Part shown: positions 8,714 to 15,085 of the stretch, in pieces
How the letters are laid out: each line of letters starts with the position of its first letter
Numbering within the stretch: the first letter of the stretch is position 1
Source: Dethiobacter sp.
Lineage (GTDB): Bacteria > Bacillota_D > Dethiobacteria > Dethiobacterales > Dethiobacteraceae
Length of the DNA stretch: 24,447 bases
Assembly (NCBI GenBank): GCA_018333395.1
Contig: JAGXSQ010000049.1
Span: forward strand, 1-24,447
Direction: 5' to 3'
Notes under the pieces: generated by a model
Seen by the model: only the letters and a program-made list of their open reading frames with translations
Told to the model about the DNA's origin: nothing
Databases searched by the model: none
Made by a program: the position numbers and the translations under genes

Positions 8714-8830
8714 TGGCCGTCGGCGGCCATAGTCTGTAAGAGTGGACTAGCTTCGGCACAGCAGAACCAATCTCCTGCTGCTTACAAGACGAAAACCTCT
8801 CCCCGTTTCAGCCAGCGGGGACAGGTTTTC
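8714..8830 (-). promoter_or_regulatory. Three-hairpin structured region in the rpsR-rplI gap
   Basis: The gap between the rpsR stop and the rplI start contains three consecutive inverted repeats. The largest pairs 8791-8798 and 8800-8805 with 8816-8821 and 8823-8830 (14 bp around one C/C mismatch, 10-nt loop). The next pairs CAGCAG 8759-8764 with CTGCTG 8775-8780. The last pairs TGGCCG 8714-8719 with CGGCCA 8724-8729, about 18 nt before the rplI start codon. None is followed by a T run on either strand, so they do not look like simple terminators. A structured leader or RNA-processing element for rplI is inferred; it matches no family that I recognise. Confidence 0.4.
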
Positions 8831-8872
8831 AGTAAAGACCGAGTGCCATGGCTTGTTTTTTTGTTTTACGAT

Positions 8873-9103
8873 TTACTCTGAAGTGTACGGCAAAAGTGCA
8901 ATATTGCGCGCACGCTTGATAGCCACCGTCAACTGGCGCTGGTGCTTAGCACAGTTTCCGGAAATCCGACGGGGCAGGATTTTGCCGCGCTCCGTAATAT
9001 AGCGTGACAGCTTGCCGGTCACTTTGTAATCTATTTGTTCCGCTTTGTCCACGCAGAAGTTGCAAACTTTGCGCCTTCCCTTGCGACCGCGTTCTTTGCG
9101 CAT
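8873..9103 (-). CDS. rpsR: 30S ribosomal protein S18
   Basis: A 76-residue small-subunit protein that pairs with S6 on 16S rRNA. Visible hallmarks are the basic N-terminus [11 protein letters not shown], the KVCNFC cysteine pair (a zinc-binding-type S18), and the conserved stretch [34 protein letters not shown]. The ATG at 9103 is preceded by GAGGAGG at 6 nt; an in-frame TTG further upstream lies at the SD itself. It is the third gene of the rpsF-ssb-rpsR operon, 26 nt after ssb. Confidence 0.97.
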   Translation of the reverse strand: MRKERGRKGRRKVCNFCVDKAEQIDYKVTGKLSRYITERGKILPRRISGNCAKHQRQLTVAIKRARNIALLPYTSE

Positions 9104-9129
9104 AACTAACCTCCTCAAAATAGGCCTAC

Positions 9130-9522
9130 TTAAAAAGGGATGTCCTCTTCTCTAATCAAAGAGTCGTCAAATGCCGGCTGTTCTGCCGCTTCGTGCCGTT
9201 CCCGAGGGGAGCCAAGAAACTGCACATTGTCAGCAACCACTTCCGCCGCCGTGCGCCGGACACCCTCCCGGTCCTCATAGCTGCGAATCTGCAGCCGTCC
9301 TTCTACCGCTACCTGTCTTCCTTTACCCAGGTATTTCGCACACGTTTCCGCTAGCTGCTTCCAGGCAACTACAGGAATAAAGTCTGCTTCTTGTTGTCCT
9401 TGCTGCTTAAAACGTCTGTCAACCGCCAAAGTAAATGTGGTGACGGCGGCACCTCCCGTCGGCGTATAGCGCAACTCAGGGTCTTTGGTCAGGCGGCCGA
9501 TGAGGACTATTCGGTTCAGCAC
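9130..9522 (-). CDS. ssb: Single-stranded DNA-binding protein
   Basis: With the GTG start at 9522 the protein has 130 residues, beginning (M)[19 protein letters not shown], the usual SSB opening. An OB fold covers about residues 1-105 ([31 protein letters not shown]). A short linker leads to the acidic tip EEDIPF that recruits replication and repair partners. The linker is shorter than in many SSBs. The start is uncertain: an upstream TTG (9561) and GTG (9534) are in frame, but the family alignment and a weak GGTGG-like SD favour 9522. It lies between rpsF and rpsR, as in Bacillus. Confidence 0.95.
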   Translation of the reverse strand: MLNRIVLIGRLTKDPELRYTPTGGAAVTTFTLAVDRRFKQQGQQEADFIPVVAWKQLAETCAKYLGKGRQVAVEGRLQIRSYEDREGVRRTAAEVVADNVQFLGSPRERHEAAEQPAFDDSLIREEDIPF

Positions 9523-9541
9523 TGCTTTCACCACCCCGTCA

Positions 9542-9829
9542 TTATTCGTTCTCTTTGACAATGAGATAGCGGATTACCTCATCGGTAATCCTAAAGTTCC
9601 GTTCCAACTCATTGGTAACGTTCGCCGTACCACTGTAGTTGCAGAGCAGATAAAACCCTTCACGGAACTTGTTCACCTCATAGGCCAATCTGCGGCGTCC
9701 CATGCGATTGAGGTTAATCACCTCACCTTTTTGTCCCTCGATAATGCTTCTAAATTTAGCGATTAACGCCTCATATTTCTCTTCTTCAAGGTCGGGCCTG
9801 AGGACAAACATGGTCTCATACCTGAACAT
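9542..9829 (-). CDS. rpsF: 30S ribosomal protein S6
   Basis: A 95-residue small-subunit protein that forms a dimer with S18. It opens MFRYETMFVLRPDLEEEKYEALIAKF and contains the conserved NRMGRRRLAYEVNKFREGFYLLCNY and a C-terminal ITDEVIRYLIVK. The ATG has AGGAGG upstream (11-nt spacing). It is the first gene of the operon, with a strong promoter at 9899-9927 and a 60-nt structured leader. In Bacillota the S6:S18 complex can repress this operon through the leader; here that is an inference from the structure. Confidence 0.97.
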   Translation of the reverse strand: MFRYETMFVLRPDLEEEKYEALIAKFRSIIEGQKGEVINLNRMGRRRLAYEVNKFREGFYLLCNYSGTANVTNELERNFRITDEVIRYLIVKENE

Positions 9830-9842
9830 GGCCTATTCACCT

Positions 9843-9888
9843 CCTCCCTATGGACTAGTGGCTCCCGGACTCGCCGGGAGCAGGGAAG
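9843..9888 (-). promoter_or_regulatory. rpsF leader structure sequestering the Shine-Dalgarno
   Basis: In the rpsF mRNA, an 8-bp hairpin GCUCCCGG/CCGGGAGC (9874-9881 with 9861-9868, 5-nt loop) stacks directly on a 7-bp stem CUUCCCU/AGGGAGG (9882-9888 with 9843-9849). The 3' strand of the outer stem is part of the SD region. An 11-nt bulge (9850-9860) lies on one side only. This matches the general plan of the S6:S18 autoregulatory leader of bacterial rpsF operons. I do not see the expected CCG in the bulge as folded here, so the assignment is tentative. Confidence 0.5.
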
Positions 9889-9898
9889 TACAGGCTTT

Positions 9899-9927
9899 AT
9901 ACTAGCATATTCCCCTCGGCTTAGCAA
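9899..9927 (-). promoter_or_regulatory. Sigma-A promoter of the rpsF operon
   Basis: On the minus strand: -35 TTGCTA (9922-9927, 4/6), a 17-nt spacer, and an extended -10 TGC-TAGTAT (hexamer 9899-9904). The predicted start near 9892 lies just before the first arm of the leader structure. It sits directly downstream of the DUF951 terminator. Confidence 0.75.
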
Positions 9928-9938
9928 GCCACAAACGG

Positions 9939-9969
9939 AAAAAAGCAGCCCGGTACGCGCGGCTGCTTT
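9939..9969 (-). terminator. Rho-independent terminator after the DUF951 gene
   Basis: Perfect 9-bp stem AAAGCAGCC/GGCTGCTTT (9942-9950 with 9961-9969) with a 10-nt loop; on the minus strand it runs into TTTTTT. It begins about 10 nt after the DUF951 stop and separates that gene from the rpsF promoter. Confidence 0.88.
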
Positions 9970-9978
9970 CGATTGATT

Positions 9979-10170
9979 TTACGGTCGCCCCGTCACTAAG
10001 ATTTCCCGGACGCTCTTTTCAAACTTCGCCCTAGGAAGTAACACACTGCGACCGCACTGTACGCATTTAATGCGAAAGTCCATCCCCACGCGGATAATCG
10101 TCCAGATATCGCTGCCACAAGGATGGGGTTTTTTCGTCCTGACCTGCTGACCCAGTACAAATTCAGGCAT
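9979..10170 (-). CDS. DUF951 family small zinc-ribbon-like protein
   Basis: A 63-residue protein of the DUF951 family, conserved near oriC in many Bacillota; function unknown. The hallmarks are KKPHPCGSDIWTIIRVGMDF followed by IKCVQCGRSVLLPRAKFEKSV. Cys18 and the CVQC pair suggest a metal-binding fold. The ATG is preceded by GGAGGAGG-type SD sequence. It lies 38 nt after adk and is closed by a strong terminator at 9939-9969. Confidence 0.9.
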   Translation of the reverse strand: MPEFVLGQQVRTKKPHPCGSDIWTIIRVGMDFRIKCVQCGRSVLLPRAKFEKSVREILVTGRP

Positions 10171-10208
10171 TAAAGCCTTCCTCCTCCCGCGCCTTTGCCG
10201 AGATCAGA

Positions 10209-10865
10209 TCAGGCAGACTTTCTTTCCTCCAAGACGGCGACAATTTCCTCAAAGACCGCTGAAATTTCTCTGGAACCATCAACAGCAAACAACAGGTCTT
10301 TTGCCTGGTAATAAGCAATCAACGGCTCTGTTTGCTGGCGATAAACTTCCAACCGCTGCTTCACCGTCTCCACCGTGTCATCAGCACGCTGGTAAAGATC
10401 TCCGCCACATTTATCGCAGACGTTACGTACCTGCGGCAGATTAAACTTAATATGGTAGCTAGCTCCGCATGTTTTGCAAACACGTCTTCCGGTAAGCCTT
10501 TCCAGCAGCTCTCCTTGGTCTACGTCCACACTTATAACACCCGTCAGCGGTGCCTCCAACTCAGCCAGTGCTTCGTTTAGGGCTTCTGCCTGTCCAACGG
10601 TACGAGGGAAGCCGTCTAGCAGAAAGCCGTCCCGGCAATCCGGCCGCTGCAAGCGTTCCCGGACAATCCCGACCACCAGAGTGTCCGGCACAAGCTCTCC
10701 TTTATCCATGTACTCTTTGGCCTGCTTTCCGAGTGACGTTCCCTCCTTGATAGCGGCACGGAAAATGTCTCCGGTAGAAATGTGCGGAAAGAGGTACTTT
10801 TTGACCAGCCTTTCTGCTTGCGTCCCTTTCCCCGCTCCGGGAGCTCCCAGCAAAATAACCCGCAT
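10209..10865 (-). CDS. adk: Adenylate kinase, zinc-type long form
   Basis: Converts ATP + AMP to 2 ADP; cytoplasmic. The protein has 218 residues, with P-loop GAPGAGKGT (7-15), the NMP-binding region HISTGDIFR, the DGFPRT motif (84-89), and a LID domain with four zinc ligands (Cys130, 133, 150, 153). The ATG at 10865 follows AGGGAGGAA; the reading frame stays open for a further 57 codons upstream, but nothing in that extension looks like Adk. The gene usually sits between secY and map in the ribosomal-protein cluster. Its place here, between cvpA and DUF951, is unusual and may be a second copy. Confidence 0.96.
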   Translation of the reverse strand: MRVILLGAPGAGKGTQAERLVKKYLFPHISTGDIFRAAIKEGTSLGKQAKEYMDKGELVPDTLVVGIVRERLQRPDCRDGFLLDGFPRTVGQAEALNEALAELEAPLTGVISVDVDQGELLERLTGRRVCKTCGASYHIKFNLPQVRNVCDKCGGDLYQRADDTVETVKQRLEVYRQQTEPLIAYYQAKDLLFAVDGSREISAVFEEIVAVLEERKSA

Positions 10866-11097
10866 TTTTATTCCTCCCTGCTTCGACTTATCCAGAACAT
10901 TTTGACTCGTAAGTATTCTGTGCCCGTCAGAAAAAATCCTGCTCCCTCGGAAAAACCCGCCGCACACTGCCAGCTGCCGCTGTTCTATGCGGCCTGGAAT
11001 TCGCCCTGCACATCTCCGGCTTGAAGCGGTCATCATAGCACGGCCTTCTCCAGAATACCCCTCCTAGTATTCCCACTTACGCACTTGGCTTTTTTTG

Positions 11098-11691
11098 TCA
11101 GGCAAACACTTTTAGCAAGAAAAAGAGCGCTATCTGGATTCTTTCTGTCAGGAGGCGCAGGTAGGATACAGAAAGGTCCTGCACCAATGGGGAGGTGGTG
11201 ACGACCAGCAATAGAACGTCCATAGCAGAGCCAAGCAAGAAGGCCAGGATAACTCCCTGCAGGACTCCCAGGAAAAATCCAGCCCTTTTTTGCCCTTCCG
11301 GCAACTCCCTGACCACCCCCTGGCCAGCGCTGATTTGCAGCAAGAGCGAGAAGAAAGCCGCCGCAAACAGAAAAAAAAGCAGCGCTGCAGCTGCGCTGAG
11401 CACGACTGCGGCCAGATGGTCTTCCGGCATCGGGGCAGCAGGGATACCCGCTACCGGGCGCATGGCTGCTACCACGCCTTGGCCTTTCTGCCCAAGAGCG
11501 GCAACAAGCAGCGCCTCCGCATGCCATTCTTCCCGCAGGTAGACCATTAACGGCTGTTGATAAAGCCCTGCGGCCAGTGCTGCACCTAGCAGACACAGCA
11601 ACTGAAGAACGGCTCTTCGGAAACCTTTCAAGTAGCCCTTGACCCCTGACCACAATATAAGAGTTAAAACGACCGTGTCAATCCAGGACAT
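11098..11691 (-). CDS. CvpA-family membrane protein
   Basis: A 197-residue integral membrane protein of the CvpA family (named for colicin V production; biochemical role unknown). It begins MSWIDTVVLTLILWSGVKGYLKGFRRAVLQLLCLLGAALAA, the family's N-terminal pattern with a GxxxGFRR-like loop. Three further hydrophobic segments follow, at about 85-110, 130-160 and 175-197. The ATG at 11691 has AGGAGG 7 nt upstream; longer in-frame starts lack an SD. It is divergent from yyaC across a 138-nt spacer containing a candidate Noc site. It is followed by adk 232 nt downstream, and no terminator is evident. Confidence 0.82.
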   Translation of the reverse strand: MSWIDTVVLTLILWSGVKGYLKGFRRAVLQLLCLLGAALAAGLYQQPLMVYLREEWHAEALLVAALGQKGQGVVAAMRPVAGIPAAPMPEDHLAAVVLSAAAALLFFLFAAAFFSLLLQISAGQGVVRELPEGQKRAGFFLGVLQGVILAFLLGSAMDVLLLVVTTSPLVQDLSVSYLRLLTERIQIALFFLLKVFA

Positions 11692-11719
11692 GCCTGTTCC
11701 TCCTGCAGCTTTTGTAGAT

Positions 11720-11733
11720 ATTTCCCGGGGAAT
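11720..11733. promoter_or_regulatory. Candidate Noc-binding site between cvpA and yyaC
   Basis: ATTTCCCGGGGAAT matches the Bacillus subtilis Noc-binding palindrome ATTTCCCGGGAAAT at 13 of 14 positions and lies in an intergenic spacer. It is the best of the candidates because it does not overlap a gene. Function inferred. Confidence 0.5.
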
Positions 11734-11829
11734 AGCGCTCTCGCCACCGGCACGGACGTTAGAAGCCAACACATATCTGTACGAGCAGCTGCGTATACTA
11801 TCCTATCATATTCCTGAAGGTGGCTGCCC

Positions 11830-12438
11830 ATGTTCCCTTTTAACGCGAAAAATTCTCCCGATAACGAAAAAAAGCCTGTCCGCATCAGCGGCACAGACCC
11901 TCTGGCCGTGTCGAAAATAAGCGACTGCCTGCACGGGATGTTGCTTAGCCAGCACAAGCCGCACCGCCACCAGCTGGTAGTGCTCTGCATTGGGACGGAC
12001 CGCTCTACCGGCGATGCTCTGGGTCCGCTGACCGGCACGCGGCTTGCCCAACTCAACCCTCACCGCACAGCAGTTTACGGCTCGCTCGCAGAACCCGTCC
12101 ACGCCCTTAATCTGGCAGAAACGCTCAGCCTGATCAAGAGGCGGCATCCCTTTCCACTGACTATTGCCGTAGACGCCTGCCTTGGACGGGCAGAAAGCGT
12201 CGGCACCATTGAGCTTGGCCTCGGGCCGCTTCGTCCGGGAGCCGGGGTCAGAAAGGACCTGCCTTGCGCAGGAGAAATGTACGTCAGCGGCATTGTTAAT
12301 ATAGGCGGGTTTCTGGAACACCTTGTTTTACAAAACACAAGGCTGGACACGGTTGTACGTCTGGCAGAAATTATCGCCGGCGGCCTGCATCTAGCGCTGC
12401 AAAACCTAGCCTCGCCCTTCTTGGCAAGGACACCGTAA
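11830..12438 (+). CDS. yyaC: Spore protease-like protein YyaC (DUF1256)
   Basis: A 202-residue member of the YyaC/DUF1256 family, related to the germination protease Gpr and confined to endospore formers; in Bacillus it is made in the forespore. Its hallmark is LVVLCIGTDRSTGDALGPLTG (about 49-69), followed by AVDACLG (about 117-123) and a Gly-rich C-terminal part (SGIVNIGGF). The N-terminal ~20 residues are variable. The ATG follows GGTGG at 6 nt. It stands alone on the plus strand. TATACT at 11794-11799 lacks a convincing -35, so a sporulation sigma factor is possible but not shown. Confidence 0.93.
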   Translation: MFPFNAKNSPDNEKKPVRISGTDPLAVSKISDCLHGMLLSQHKPHRHQLVVLCIGTDRSTGDALGPLTGTRLAQLNPHRTAVYGSLAEPVHALNLAETLSLIKRRHPFPLTIAVDACLGRAESVGTIELGLGPLRPGAGVRKDLPCAGEMYVSGIVNIGGFLEHLVLQNTRLDTVVRLAEIIAGGLHLALQNLASPFLARTP

Positions 12439-12571
12439 CCATCCGTTCTCTACACTAGCCCGCCCAGCCTGAGGGCCAACACTCCGGCCTTCTCTTCCTG
12501 AAACGGAGGCTAATATATCCTGCGATTGCTTATAAAGAAGAGTATCCAGATGAAACTTGATAGCAATTTTT

Positions 12572-13468
12572 CTATTGTGTCCCGAAGTTTTTGGGCGGCA
12601 CGCGCAGCAGAATGGCGTGTCTTTCCATCGTTACACAAAACGGCAGATGCCCGGTCAGGTCGCCGTCTGTATGCACGGGAAGAGCGCGAACGCCTTCCAC
12701 ACAAACCGTTTTAGCACGGTAAACGCGAACAGAGGGGAGAAGGACGTGCCGTCCGCTGTACACCTTAGGGAACATGTACAAAAACTTCAGCCGAGGCATG
12801 CGACCAACCACGATCACGTCGGCGAGGCCGTCGCCGGTATCGGCCTGCGGAGCAACCTGCATCCCGCTGCCGTAGTAGCGCCCGTTGGCCACACTGACCA
12901 GCCACGCTTCTTCTTTTATTTGCTGCCCGTCCAAGGTAATCTGAAGCAGGCACGGCCGGTAAGTCGCCAGTTGCCTGACAAGGGCCGCCAGATAGGCAAG
13001 ACTCCCGAGGAAACGCTTCAGCCGGTTGGCATCCGCCACCACGGCAGCATCCAGCCCGGCGCCAGTTACGTTTAAGAAAAACCGCCCATTATAGCGGCCA
13101 AGATCCAGCGGCACGTCTTCCCCATTCAGCAGCACCTCGCATGCCGCTGCACGCTCTAGGGGAATACCGAAGGAGCGAGCAAAATCATTTCCCGTTCCGG
13201 CGGGAATGACACCAAGTACGGCTCCTGAGCCGACCAGCGCACTTGCTATGCGGGAAAGCGTCCCATCACCGCCGACACCGACAACCAGTGTGCCTTTACT
13301 TTGGGCAGCCTCTTTGGCGAGGCGCTCCACATCATCCGCATCCCTGCTAAAGGCAAAGTCATACTCCATGCCGCGGCTGTCAAGATGAACACGGACAGCT
13401 TCCCAATGAGGCAAAGCGCGTCCGTTATTAGCCTCGGGGTTAACTATAAAAAACGGACGAACCGTCAT
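12572..13468 (-). CDS. YegS/DAGK-type lipid kinase
   Basis: A 298-residue cytoplasmic or membrane-associated kinase of the diacylglycerol/sphingosine kinase superfamily (YegS/BmrU type), phosphorylating a lipid that cannot be named. It opens with the family pattern FFIVNPEANNGRA. The nucleotide-binding motif GVGGDGTL is at 64-71 and GTGNDFAR at 91-98. The C-terminal beta-rich domain includes DGLADVIVVG and ends with the conserved HTDGDL (about 265-270). The ATG has AGGGAG 6 nt upstream and overlaps the stop of a possible 20-codon leader ORF. A 323-nt gap separates it from the DUF4446 gene. Confidence 0.92.
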   Translation of the reverse strand: MTVRPFFIVNPEANNGRALPHWEAVRVHLDSRGMEYDFAFSRDADDVERLAKEAAQSKGTLVVGVGGDGTLSRIASALVGSGAVLGVIPAGTGNDFARSFGIPLERAAACEVLLNGEDVPLDLGRYNGRFFLNVTGAGLDAAVVADANRLKRFLGSLAYLAALVRQLATYRPCLLQITLDGQQIKEEAWLVSVANGRYYGSGMQVAPQADTGDGLADVIVVGRMPRLKFLYMFPKVYSGRHVLLPSVRVYRAKTVCVEGVRALPVHTDGDLTGHLPFCVTMERHAILLRVPPKNFGTQ

Positions 13469-13527
13469 GACAAACTCCCTCTGACAACTATTGTTTCAAC
13501 TTCCGCATGGATTCTTTTTACCAACAT
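13465..13527 (-). CDS. Possible 20-codon leader ORF coupled to the lipid kinase
   Basis: ATG at 13527 with GAGGAG 6 nt upstream, reading MLVKRIHAEVETIVVRGSLS and stopping with a TGA that overlaps the ATG of the lipid kinase (ATGA). The same frame is open for 18 more codons upstream without a usual start and looks protein-like (rich in Glu and Ile), so it may be the end of a decayed gene. I do not recognise a family. Too short to be sure it is translated. Confidence 0.25.
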   Translation of the reverse strand: MLVKRIHAEVETIVVRGSLS

Positions 13528-13791
13528 CCCTGTCTCCTCTGCTGCTTCCTCGATTTCTGTGAGAATATAGACCGTCCATGCCTCCGATTTTCATCAGTGC
13601 GGACTTCTTGCATAGGCTGACTTATCTCTACCCTGAAAATGCGGACACGGTCTGCCGCGCCCCTACAGGTGTACGATCAAAAACACGGTTTATTTTCGCT
13701 CTTCTGTTGGCGCCCCAGTTTTGTGGGGGCATAGGTGTCTTATAACCGCTATTTCTAGCATGACAGAAGCTGTTTTTTTGCAGGCGTCGGC
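13469..13791. other. 323-nt gap without a recognised gene
   Basis: No gene of convincing length is seen on either strand. On the minus strand there are two small hairpins: CCCC/GGGG at 13712-13730, and GCTA/TAGC with a GAAA tetraloop at 13748-13759. There is also a TATAAG box at 13739-13744 without a clear -35, and a short open frame reaching the lipid kinase start (13465-13527). The minus strand around 13640-13670 has a GTAGGGGCG stretch like the ends of common dispersed repeats, but no second arm is visible. Confidence 0.5.
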
Positions 13792-14277
13792 TTACCTGGA
13801 GTAGGCGGCGAGTTGCCGCGTTGCGGCCACCGCGCGGCGGAGGGCTTCCTGCTCTTCTCCGCTTAGTTGATAAGGAGAACTCCCCTCCCTGATAGGCTTG
13901 GCGTAAGTTCGCGATTCCTCCCGTCCATAGATATTGCTAAACACCAAGCCGTTCTGTCTGGCATCAAGGCAAGCGACCGAAAAGCTTAAGTCTCCGCCGG
14001 TATTCTGGAAAGCGTTGAAGCGAACGATGCCAACCCCGCGGATGGTCGTGTCCAGAACCGACGCCAGATCTTCCAACCGCGCCCTGTCTCGATCAAGGCA
14101 GGATTCAAAGCTGCGTACACTTTCACTGATTGACTGGAGCGTTTCTTCCATACTAGCACCGTTACTCCCCTGCATAAACATCTGGTAGCTGGCTGTCAGC
14201 ACCCTTACTCTGCGGTAAAGAAAGAAGATCATGACAAAAAGTATCAGCAAAAGAACCTTCATCAAGACTAACTCCAT
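13792..14277 (-). CDS. DUF4446 family membrane-anchored protein
   Basis: A 161-residue protein of unknown function. One N-terminal membrane segment (about 5-22, VLMKVLLLILFVMIFFLY) is followed by a probable coiled coil (about 40-75), then the DUF4446 core VGIVRFNAFQNTGGDLSFSVACLD (about 98-121) and SRTYAKPIREGSSPYQLSGEEQEAL. This domain is found next to parB/noc in many Bacillota. The ATG has GGGAGG 6 nt upstream. It follows the DUF554 gene by 52 nt and probably shares its transcript. Confidence 0.9.
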   Translation of the reverse strand: MELVLMKVLLLILFVMIFFLYRRVRVLTASYQMFMQGSNGASMEETLQSISESVRSFESCLDRDRARLEDLASVLDTTIRGVGIVRFNAFQNTGGDLSFSVACLDARQNGLVFSNIYGREESRTYAKPIREGSSPYQLSGEEQEALRRAVAATRQLAAYSR

Positions 14278-14329
14278 GATTTACCTCCCTGTTGAGCTCT
14301 TGCTTCGCACCCCCGGCATCACTAGACAA

Positions 14330-15043
14330 TCAGGCCGTCACCAGCATCAAAACCACGACAAGAGCCAACGCTGGCAAAAAATTAGCGACCTTTATCTCCT
14401 TTAGCAACCCTAGCATGCCTAGGCCGATACAAAAAATGAGCAAGCCTCCCACGGCCGCCATTTCCGCAATGACGGCCGGACTGAGATACGGGCGCAGAGT
14501 ACCGGCAGCTAGGGCTATCCCGCCCTGATAGAGAACCACCGGTATAGCAGACAGGCAGATGCCGATTCCCATGGAGGCGGCAAAAGCAATCGCTGTTACG
14601 CCGTCTAGGACGGCCTTGGCGTACAGGATCTGGTGCCGACCCAGCAAGCCGCTCTCCAGAGACCCCGTCACGGCCATGGCGCCAACACCATAAAGCAGCG
14701 TGGCGAAAACAAAGGCTCTCGCCACGCCAGAACCACTTCGCGAAACACGCTGCTCCAGCCAAGCCCCGGCCCGCTGCAACCGGGCATCGATATCAATCAG
14801 CTCGCCGGCAGCGCCGCCCAAAATGAGGCTGAAGACAACTATCAGGAGGCGTTGCGCCTCCAGCGCCATCTGCAGGCCGATCAACACCACTGCAAGCGAG
14901 ATCCCCTGCACGACAATATTCCTGATTCGCTCCGGAATTTTCCCCCCAAAAAACACGCCACACAGCCCGCCGGCCACTATGGCGCCCCCGTTGACCAAAG
15001 TCCCTTGCAAGACAGCAACCCCCTGAAGCAAAGTCCCCTCCAT
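14330..15043 (-). CDS. DUF554 family membrane protein
   Basis: A 237-residue polytopic membrane protein with about seven hydrophobic segments, glycine-rich throughout. The family pattern is visible in GTLVNGGAIVAGGLCGVFFG at the N-terminus, then LGGAAGELIDID and a central FVFATLLYGVGAMAVTGSLESGL. The transported substrate or role is unknown; a transporter-like function is only suggested by topology. The ATG has GGGAGG 5 nt upstream. It follows the parS site downstream of parB, with no terminator seen between them. Confidence 0.88.
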   Translation of the reverse strand: MEGTLLQGVAVLQGTLVNGGAIVAGGLCGVFFGGKIPERIRNIVVQGISLAVVLIGLQMALEAQRLLIVVFSLILGGAAGELIDIDARLQRAGAWLEQRVSRSGSGVARAFVFATLLYGVGAMAVTGSLESGLLGRHQILYAKAVLDGVTAIAFAASMGIGICLSAIPVVLYQGGIALAAGTLRPYLSPAVIAEMAAVGGLLIFCIGLGMLGLLKEIKVANFLPALALVVVLMLVTA

Positions 15044-15068
15044 TTAGCCCTCCCGACATCCGATGTCG

Positions 15069-15084
15069 TGTTTCACGTGAAACA
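15069..15084. promoter_or_regulatory. parS: parS centromere site (perfect consensus)
   Basis: TGTTTCACGTGAAACA, a perfect 16-bp palindrome and an exact match to the universal bacterial parS consensus. It starts the ParB/Spo0J partition complex near the origin. It lies 1 nt beyond the parB stop codon, between parB and the DUF554 gene. It is the only full match in the window. Confidence 0.97.
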
Positions 15085-15085
15085 A

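Noticed and set aside
8791..8830. Terminator between rpsR and rplI
   Set aside because: The stem is strong but there is no T run on either strand, so it is listed as part of a structured region instead.
10885..10898. DnaA box-like TTATCCAGA
   Set aside because: A single imperfect match within the adk leader, with no neighbouring boxes; not an origin.
10866..11036. A 57-codon in-frame extension upstream of adk
   Set aside because: It has no Adk similarity, and the internal ATG at 10865 has a good SD and the exact family start. An open run of 57 codons in high-GC DNA is not rare.
11033..11653. Long open frame antisense/out of frame to cvpA
   Set aside because: It shadows the CvpA gene, its composition is rich in Arg, Gly and Ser, and it has no family similarity.
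11791..11815. Sporulation promoter for yyaC
   Set aside because: TATACT and CATATT boxes are present, but no -35 with correct spacing for sigma A, F, G, E or K could be found.
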